Part shown: piece by piece, positions 58,646-64,000 of the stretch
How positions within the stretch are numbered: the first letter of the stretch is position 1
How the letters are laid out: the number at the start of each line of letters is the position of its first letter
Source of the DNA: CBDBND01 sp965262665
Lineage (GTDB): Bacteria; Pseudomonadota; Alphaproteobacteria; Rhodospirillales; Rhodospirillaceae
Length of the DNA stretch: 64,000 nt
Direction: 5' to 3'
Assembly (NCBI GenBank): GCA_965262665.1
Contig: OZ253551.1
Coordinates: forward strand, 434,001 to 498,000
Position numbers and translations under genes: made by a program
The notes under the pieces: model-generated
What the model was told of the DNA's origin: nothing
Seen by the model: only the letters and a program-made list of their open reading frames with translations
Database searches by the model: none

Positions 58646-60310
58646 TCAATGAGTGGGCTTCTGCACCATGAAATCATACATACTGGAAAAGGTGTCAGGA
58701 TTCCCTGCCTCGTAGTTTGCCCAAGAATTAAGATCAAGGCCTTTCGGATCGTGTGGCGCGAAGGCGCAGTAGGGTTTAAGTCTCTTCCCAAATATGTCAA
58801 CGAAACCGCAAAACCTGAGCCCCAAGTCATTTAGAGCCTTCTCGATCATAGGAATCGTAAAGTCGATTTCCTGCACGTGGAATAAGAGGTCACGGCACAT
58901 AGACGTTGTGTAGAAATCTAATGTTGAAAAAAGCGAAACAAATTTCTGATCACACACTCCGGTCTGGTGCGCGTGATCAATCAAAGCTTGGCGCGTCTTT
59001 TGAATTCCATCCAGGGATACACCGTCGGTTTGAGTCCGCACGAAATCCATGGCAAACGACAAGTTACGGCGCGATGCTGCACTGTAAAGACCGATCCGCA
59101 GCACGCCGCCCGGACGGCAAACGTCGGCAAGGGCTCGGAGACCTTCAATCGGATCCTTCATATGGTGCAGCACACCTGTACTAGCGATGTAGTCGAATGT
59201 TCGACCCCATTTCGGCAGCTCCAGAATATCAGCCTGTGAGAACTCAATAGAGCCAAGCTGCATACCCTCGACACACCGCTTTGCAAAGGCCAGGCTCGCA
59301 AGGGATAGGTCGACTGCTAGAATTTCCGCACCGTCAAAGAGGACCGCATCTTCAATGGTTGTTAGGCCCGTACCGCACCCGGCAGCAAGAATGGAGATGG
59401 TTTCACTAGAACCGAATGCAGTCTCGTCAAAATCTTTGCAAACATGGCGTAAAATAGTCTGGGCGGAAACTGCATCGTTGCGAATGTATGAGATCCAGTG
59501 GGGGTACGGATTCTCTTCGTATAAGGATCGCACTAAGTGCGAAATGTTATCCTTTATTTCTGTTATTGTGCTTAGGGTGTGAATTAATTCTTTTTCTCGA
59601 GTTGGTTCATCAACCTGAACTCGCGCCACCATTTGCAGGGCTGGGTCCGAGGTGAACCATGGTGCCTGTCTGAGCCGTGATCCAAAGGCATAGGACCCGA
59701 GAGACCTATAACACCCGGCAATCGCAACATCAAAAGGATCAAGAGCGTCAGCTGGCACATTGTCGAGTCTGGCACAAAGCTGCTCGACTTTTTGGCGTTC
59801 ATCTTCAGATTCAAAGAATATGTACTCCGTTAGAAACGTGTGCACGGACAGTGCAGTCGCAGTTTGATGCGTAGCAGCGTTGAAATACCAGTCGGGGTCA
59901 AGCGCACAGTCAAGTAAGCGGCGGCGTACGTGGGTCAACAAGCGCTCCACCGCAAGATCCGGGAGCGGCGACGTCATCAGCAAAGCTTGCATGAGTGAAG
60001 AGTTCAGGAAAGAAACCAGCGTTCCGTCACTTAGCAGTGCGTCTAGAGCTGGTTCGTTGCGACTCCAGGCGTGATCAAAAAAGCTAACCACTTGCGCATT
60101 CGACTTTAGGAGACTTATGCACGCTGGCACCAACATGGTTCTGCTGATTTCTCGACTCAAAAGAGCTTCAGCCAAACGTTTATCGGTTCCAGGGGGAATA
60201 GCAAAGTCTGGCTTCACGAGATCTTGGCAAAGCTGGCTGATTTCTCGACGGAATTCGGGTGTTGTGACATTGCGCGACAACGGAGCAAGGGGCTTTAACA
60301 TGTCGGGCAT
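58646..60310 (-). CDS. Class I SAM-dependent methyltransferase with long N-terminal region
   Basis: A 554-residue protein. The N-terminal half (about residues 1-270) is helical and of unknown type. The C-terminal half has a Rossmann methyltransferase: ISILAAGCGTGLTTIEDAVL (glycine-rich SAM loop), EILAVDLSLASLAFAKRCVE, DILELPKWGRTFDYIASTGV and LHHMKDPIEGLRALADVCRP. Similar large proteins with TPR-like N-termini are linked to surface polysaccharides or secondary metabolites. ATG 60310 follows GGAA; TTG 60331 is possible. It ends 10 bp before the binding-protein start. Confidence 0.8.
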   Translation of the reverse strand: MPDMLKPLAPLSRNVTTPEFRREISQLCQDLVKPDFAIPPGTDKRLAEALLSREISRTMLVPACISLLKSNAQVVSFFDHAWSRNEPALDALLSDGTLVSFLNSSLMQALLMTSPLPDLAVERLLTHVRRRLLDCALDPDWYFNAATHQTATALSVHTFLTEYIFFESEDERQKVEQLCARLDNVPADALDPFDVAIAGCYRSLGSYAFGSRLRQAPWFTSDPALQMVARVQVDEPTREKELIHTLSTITEIKDNISHLVRSLYEENPYPHWISYIRNDAVSAQTILRHVCKDFDETAFGSSETISILAAGCGTGLTTIEDAVLFDGAEILAVDLSLASLAFAKRCVEGMQLGSIEFSQADILELPKWGRTFDYIASTGVLHHMKDPIEGLRALADVCRPGGVLRIGLYSAASRRNLSFAMDFVRTQTDGVSLDGIQKTRQALIDHAHQTGVCDQKFVSLFSTLDFYTTSMCRDLLFHVQEIDFTIPMIEKALNDLGLRFCGFVDIFGKRLKPYCAFAPHDPKGLDLNSWANYEAGNPDTFSSMYDFMVQKPTH

Positions 60311-60356
60311 GCTTCGTTCCAATAATCTCAACAGAGTTTAAAGACCAAGGTCGCAC

Positions 60357-60384
60357 CCCGGCTCTCCTGTGTTACAAAGCCGGG
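60357..60384. promoter_or_regulatory. Inverted repeat in the purD leader
   Basis: CCCGGCT and AGCCGGG (7 bp, 14-base loop) lie 43 bases upstream of the purD start. No U-run follows, so it is not a typical terminator; it may be an operator or leader hairpin. Confidence 0.3.
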
Positions 60385-60426
60385 CATTATCCTGCAAGAG
60401 ATCTTGGTAAAGGACGGAGCAATTAT

Positions 60427-61710
60427 ATGAAAGTCATGGTCGTGGGCAGCGGCGGCCGGGAACATGCACTGTGTTGGGCGATTTCCCGCTCACCCTTATG
60501 CAATCGCCTGTTTTGCGCGCCGGGTAATGCTGGAATAGCGCAAGTGGCAGAATGCGTCGCCATTTCTGCCGACGATACGGAAAAACTGGTGGCCTTTGCC
60601 CAAGACAAGAGTATCGATTTCGTCGTCGTCGGTCCGGAGGCCCCGCTCGTTGCCGGATTGGCCGATAGGATGCGCGAGGCCAGAATCAAGGTGTTCGGAC
60701 CAAGCGCTGCGGCGGCCCAATTGGAAGGCTCCAAAGCCTATATGAAGGACATGCTGGCCAAGAGCGGGGTGCCCACAGCCGCCTACGGCCGATTTAGGGA
60801 TGCGGATACGGCCAAGGCGTACATTTCTGAACAAGGTGCACCGATCGTGGTTAAGACCGACGGACTGGCCGCTGGAAAAGGCGTGATCCTTTGCGACACT
60901 GTTGAACAAGGCCACGCGGCTGTCGACACCATGATGGCTGACAAGACCTTTGGTTCAGCCGGAGATGAAATCGTCGTTGAAGAATTCTTGCCCGGCGAAG
61001 AGGTCAGCTATTTTGTTTTGGTCGATGGAACAACGGCACTGCCGCTTGTTTCAGCACAGGATCACAAAGCGGTTGGTGATGGTGATACCGGACCCAACAC
61101 CGGCGGCATGGGCGCCTATTCACCAGCACCGGTTATGACCGACGCCTTAGAAACCGAAATTATGGACACCATCATCGCACCGACCGTGACAGCAATGGCG
61201 GAAGCTAGCGCTCCTTACGTTGGGGTTTTGTACGCGGGTCTGATGATCACCGACGCCGGCCCAAAAATTCTTGAATACAACGTCCGTTTTGGCGATCCCG
61301 AATGCCAGGTGCTGATGATGCGCCTCAAGTCGGATCTTCTCCCCGCTCTCATGGCTGCAGCTGATGGACAACTCAAGAATTTCGATCTGCGTTGGCATGA
61401 AGACACCGCACTGGTGGTCGTGCTGGCAGCCAATGGTTACCCCGGGCCTTATGATAAGGGGTCTGAGATTAAGGGCGTTGACGTAGCCGCCTCTCGGGAC
61501 GGAGTGGTTGTTTTCCATGCCGGCACCAAAGCGGATGAAGACAAACTGCTTGCCGCTGGGGGCCGGGTTTTGGGAGTCACGGCAACAGGAACCAGCGTCA
61601 GCGATGCACAGACCAAGGCTTATGGCGCCGTCGAAGTCATCGATTGGCCTGGTGGATTCTGCCGTCGGGACATCGGTTGGCGCGCGATTGCCCGGGAACA
61701 GGCAAAATAG
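60427..61710 (+). CDS. purD: Phosphoribosylamine-glycine ligase
   Basis: A 427-residue ATP-grasp enzyme that makes glycinamide ribonucleotide, step two of purine synthesis. It starts MKVMVVGSGGREHALCWAIS. Blocks: GPEAPLVAGLADRMREA, FGPSAAAAQLEGSKAYMKDM, VVKTDGLAAGKGVILCDTVE, GPNTGGMGAYSPAPVM and LEYNVRFGDPECQVLMMRLK. AAAGGACGGAG lies 8 bases upstream of ATG 60427. Normal length. It ends 2 bp before the DUF2817 gene start, so the two are probably co-transcribed. Confidence 0.96.
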   Translation: MKVMVVGSGGREHALCWAISRSPLCNRLFCAPGNAGIAQVAECVAISADDTEKLVAFAQDKSIDFVVVGPEAPLVAGLADRMREARIKVFGPSAAAAQLEGSKAYMKDMLAKSGVPTAAYGRFRDADTAKAYISEQGAPIVVKTDGLAAGKGVILCDTVEQGHAAVDTMMADKTFGSAGDEIVVEEFLPGEEVSYFVLVDGTTALPLVSAQDHKAVGDGDTGPNTGGMGAYSPAPVMTDALETEIMDTIIAPTVTAMAEASAPYVGVLYAGLMITDAGPKILEYNVRFGDPECQVLMMRLKSDLLPALMAAADGQLKNFDLRWHEDTALVVVLAANGYPGPYDKGSEIKGVDVAASRDGVVVFHAGTKADEDKLLAAGGRVLGVTATGTSVSDAQTKAYGAVEVIDWPGGFCRRDIGWRAIAREQAK

Positions 61711-61712
61711 TC

Positions 61713-62804
61713 GTGACCAATATTCCCCATACTTTTTTTTCGCCCACCTATGCCGACGCGCGAGACAAGTTTCTCACTGCCGTAAAGAGTACAGACGCTG
61801 GGTTGGACTCACATGTGCATCCGCTCAAAGGCCCTCGCGGCGAAACTTTGGCTCTGGATGTGGCGACCTTTGGACTAAAGAGCGCGAAAAAAGTCTTTGT
61901 TACCATGTCTGCCACCCACGGCGGCGAAGGGTTTCTCGGGTCAGCCATGCAGACAGCCTGGGTAACGGAAGGCCGTTGGCAGAATCTGCCGGGGGGCTGC
62001 TTGGTCGTGTTGCTGCATGCCGTCAATCCTCACGGCTTTGCTTGGTTGCGCCGGGTGACCGAAGGCAATGTCGACCTCAACCGTAACTTTCTGGATTACC
62101 AAGATGCTGTGCCTGAAAAGAGGGAATACGAAAAACTCCATGAGGCGTTGTGTCCGGAAGAGTGGGCCGATGAGGCCCTTGCGACAGCCGATCGCATTCT
62201 TGATGCCTATGCCCAGGACCACGGCGAGAAAATGCTCAACCGGGTGGTCATGGGGGGGCAGTTCAGCCGGCCCGATGGCTTGTTCTATGGCGGCACAGCA
62301 CCCACCTGGTCCCGCCAAACGATCCTATCCGCGCTCAACGCTCACACATCAGCCGCTGAGCATGTGGCGCTGATTGATTTCCATACGGGTCTCGGACCCT
62401 CTGGTCATGGCGAGTGTTATATCGTCGGTAATGTGGGCGATCCGTCCATACAGCGTGCGCACGACCTGTGGGGCACCGACGGTGTGAACGTCATGGCGGA
62501 GTCAAACGGGCGGCGTACCCACGACGGTTACAATCTCACGGGTATTGCTCGCGAGATTTCACCGATCCCTTTCTATGGCAATACTTTGGAATTCGGCACC
62601 CATCCTCTGGAACAGGTGTATCAAGCTTTGCGTGCTGACAACTGGCTGCACCTGCACGGCGATCTCAATTCGGACTTTGCGCACCAGGTCAAAATAGATC
62701 TCAAAGAGGCGTTTTGTCCGGATTCAGCGACTTGGCGAGACGCGGTTTACACCCGATCCATGGACGCGTGGCAAAGGGGTCTTGAGGGTTTGGCCGCGCT
62801 GTAA
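61713..62804 (+). CDS. DUF2817 zinc-carboxypeptidase-like protein
   Basis: A 363-residue cytoplasmic protein with an M14-type fold. The zinc-site segments are visible: MSATHGGEGFLGSAMQ (H and E in HGGE), GNVDLNRNFLDYQ and a later ALIDFHTGLGPSGHGECYIV. LEFGTHPLEQVYQALRADNW supplies the late Glu. This is the DUF2817 subgroup of carboxypeptidase-like enzymes, substrate unknown. GTG 61713 is taken as start (MTNIPHTFFSPTYADARDKF). It follows purD closely and converges with the next gene. Confidence 0.85.
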   Translation: MTNIPHTFFSPTYADARDKFLTAVKSTDAGLDSHVHPLKGPRGETLALDVATFGLKSAKKVFVTMSATHGGEGFLGSAMQTAWVTEGRWQNLPGGCLVVLLHAVNPHGFAWLRRVTEGNVDLNRNFLDYQDAVPEKREYEKLHEALCPEEWADEALATADRILDAYAQDHGEKMLNRVVMGGQFSRPDGLFYGGTAPTWSRQTILSALNAHTSAAEHVALIDFHTGLGPSGHGECYIVGNVGDPSIQRAHDLWGTDGVNVMAESNGRRTHDGYNLTGIAREISPIPFYGNTLEFGTHPLEQVYQALRADNWLHLHGDLNSDFAHQVKIDLKEAFCPDSATWRDAVYTRSMDAWQRGLEGLAAL

Positions 62805-62812
62805 AGAAAGAG

Positions 62813-63262
62813 CTATTTGCAAAGGGTCGAGAGACTTTGAGAGTCCTCGTCGATCTCCTCATACCCGCCGACCAATTCCACTTCGGAATAGTACCGTTCA
62901 TCGGTTTCTTCGCGGACAAAATTCAGTATCTCGGCGGCGATAGCAGCGCGTTTGTCTTCCGTAAAGTCCTGCGTCGTCATACCGCGATCCCATAGAAAGA
63001 ACATGATTTTTTCGTGCGGCTTGGGGGCAACGAAGCAGGCATAGCGCGCGGTGGAATTGGCGCCGATGACAAGACGCACTGTGACCACTTCATAGCGGAT
63101 GCCGCGTACAGTCTGGAACGGCGCCATAATGGGATCCAGCTGGATGTAGCGGCCAACATAAGCCCATGGACGCTGATCCTCTTCGTCCTGGGCTGACACG
63201 GGACTAACACCCCATGCCACGGCCAGAACGACTACGAGATTTAGAATTGAGAATTTGCGCAT
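62813..63262 (-). CDS. Secreted hypothetical protein, 149 residues
   Basis: A signal peptide (LVVVLAVAWGVSPVSAQ) precedes about 125 residues: RPWAYVGRYIQLDPIMAPFQ, then VVTVRLVIGANSTARYACFV, WDRGMTTQDFTEDKRAAIAA and ILNFVREETDERYYSEVELV. The pattern (one strand set, then a helix EILNFVREE) is similar to short FliL-like periplasmic proteins, but no family is recognised. It ends 9 bp from the DUF2817 gene stop, convergent. tadA lies 38 bp upstream on the same strand. Confidence 0.7.
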   Translation of the reverse strand: MRKFSILNLVVVLAVAWGVSPVSAQDEEDQRPWAYVGRYIQLDPIMAPFQTVRGIRYEVVTVRLVIGANSTARYACFVAPKPHEKIMFFLWDRGMTTQDFTEDKRAAIAAEILNFVREETDERYYSEVELVGGYEEIDEDSQSLSTLCK

Positions 63263-63299
63263 GGGCGCATCCTATCGGGCTGGGTGTTGGGTGCAAGCC

Positions 63300-63752
63300 T
63301 CACCGCTTACCGGCAAAAAAATCTCTCAGCAGTGCCGCTGAGTCCTGTTCCCGCACACCGCCGATCACCTCGGGGCGATGATGACAGGTGGGTTGGCTGA
63401 AGATCTTTGGACCGTGCTCGACGCCACCGCCTTTGGGATCATAAGCGCCGAATTCCACCCGGCGCAGCCGGGCAAAAGAAATGGCTGCCGCACACATGGG
63501 ACAGGGCTCCAGAGTGACATAGAGGTCCAATCCGGCCAGCCGGGCGCTACCGGTGGCGGTGGTGGCGGCGCGGATGACCAGCAGCTCGGCATGGGCAGTG
63601 GGATCGTGGTCTGCTTCCACCCGATTGCCGTCTGCGGCAATCACCTCACCCTTTGCCGGATCGACGACAACCGCACCCACGGGCACGTCGCCGCGCGCGG
63701 CGGCCGCCCGGGCATGATCCAGCGCCAGGGCCATATAGTCCATTTCGTTCAT
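63300..63752 (-). CDS. tadA: tRNA-specific adenosine deaminase
   Basis: A 150-residue zinc deaminase that converts A34 of tRNA-Arg(ACG) to inosine. It starts MNEMDYMALALDHARAAAAR; an in-frame upstream start at 63776 adds eight residues. GDVPVGAVVVDPAKGEVIAA, DPTAHAELLVIRAA (zinc His and catalytic Glu) and LEPCPMCAAAISFARLRRVE (two zinc Cys) are complete. FGAYDPKGGGVEHGPKIFSQ is the typical C-terminal block. Alone on its strand; the next gene upstream ends at 63886. Confidence 0.92.
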   Translation of the reverse strand: MNEMDYMALALDHARAAAARGDVPVGAVVVDPAKGEVIAADGNRVEADHDPTAHAELLVIRAATTATGSARLAGLDLYVTLEPCPMCAAAISFARLRRVEFGAYDPKGGGVEHGPKIFSQPTCHHRPEVIGGVREQDSAALLRDFFAGKR

Positions 63753-63885
63753 GTCCGGACCATCGACGGCAGCCACTCATACGTCAAGGGCGCAGAAATG
63801 CTGACTTTCTCGGGATTCCAGCTTGGTAAGGTTCTGGTAACCACAGGAGCGTAGGCTTTAGCCGGGACAAAATGTAAGGGACGGT

Positions 63886-64000
63886 TTAGCCATGATCGAC
63901 CACGGCGCAGACGTGGTGCGGATCGGCGGCCATCAGGTCGAACGAAGCACCCTTAAAGGCATCCAAACGGCGAGCGCGGACAGTGGCGTCAGCTTCCACT
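63886..64000 (-). CDS. Unrecognised gene, C-terminal end at the window edge
   Basis: A minus-strand frame ends VRARRLDAFKGASFDLMAAD, then PHHVCAVVDHG and TAA at 63886. Third-position G and C use looks coding. The opposite strand also has an ATG here, at 63892, but with a less typical sequence. Identity is unknown; only 37 codons are visible. Confidence 0.35.
   Translation of the reverse strand, partial: VEADATVRARRLDAFKGASFDLMAADPHHVCAVVDHG

Noticed and set aside
1..64000. CRISPR array, rRNA or tRNA genes, prophage
   Set aside because: No regular spacer pattern, conserved rRNA segment or recognisable tRNA was seen; the phage-like DUF5131 gene has no structural phage genes around it.

Overview
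The window looks like the chromosome of an alphaproteobacterium, probably Rhodospirillales-like. The evidence is the gene content and order of its core blocks: mlaA-mlaC, rsmE-gshA, ubiA and ubiD, pmbA-acyltransferase-lpxK, xseA-M23 peptidase, purD and tadA. No rRNA, tRNA or CRISPR array was recognised.

The window has two halves. Positions 1 to about 41.4 kb are an insertion-sequence graveyard. Elements of at least ten kinds (IS110, IS5, an rve-type integrase, IS630, IS1595, IS30, IS21, two IS3 subgroups, IS1182, IS6, IS481) are mixed with decayed or truncated host genes: paiB, a prepilin peptidase, a CLC channel, two TonB receptor pieces, an OLD nuclease, a PIN toxin, a DUF1538 membrane protein, umuDC and the recQ start. 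Intact host genes survive as islands: an alpha/beta hydrolase (4.2-5.1 kb), metF (8.1-9.0 kb), mlaAC (9.2-10.7 kb), a SleB hydrolase (19.8 kb), an S49 peptidase (27.5 kb), a three-Cys-motif gene with its tcmP partner (28.8-30.4 kb) and a PII-like plus CBS pair (31.5-32.2 kb).

Several insertions are nested and can be unpicked exactly. An IS21 (13595-18593) carries an IS1182 (4-bp target duplication AATG) and an IS3 (3-bp duplication ACC) inside istA. A second copy of that IS3 (23677-26393, duplication GTA) carries an IS30 (duplication CAG) inside orfB. Two families of small non-autonomous repeats also run through this half. One has ends resembling GGCATTGTCAGACTAA, the ends of a local IS6-like remnant. 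The other has ends resembling TGTCCTTTCCGAAAACCTCA, the same end as the integrase element at 5.09 kb, and includes 76-79 bp copies.

From about 41.5 kb to the right edge the sequence is ordinary, dense and largely IS-free: a DUF1838 Tat protein; rsmE-gshA-chorismate mutase-GNAT-pfkA reading left; ubiA; a GAF/HD-GYP phosphodiesterase; ubiD-pmbA-acyltransferase-lpxK reading right; M23 peptidase, xseA, an oligopeptide-binding protein and a methyltransferase reading left; purD and a DUF2817 peptidase; and tadA. These serve ubiquinone synthesis, glutathione synthesis, lipid A assembly, purine synthesis, translation accuracy and cyclic-di-GMP signalling.

A caution about broken genes: paiB, the TonB receptor, an IS6 remnant, tcmP, pfkA and the HD-GYP gene each carry a frameshift that one extra base in a short homopolymer would repair. 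That may be real decay or systematic homopolymer error in the assembly.

The most interesting loci are a UmuD-like protein that has lost its cleavage region and both catalytic residues, the tcmP/three-Cys-motif pair, and the short mobile repeats that abut start codons.
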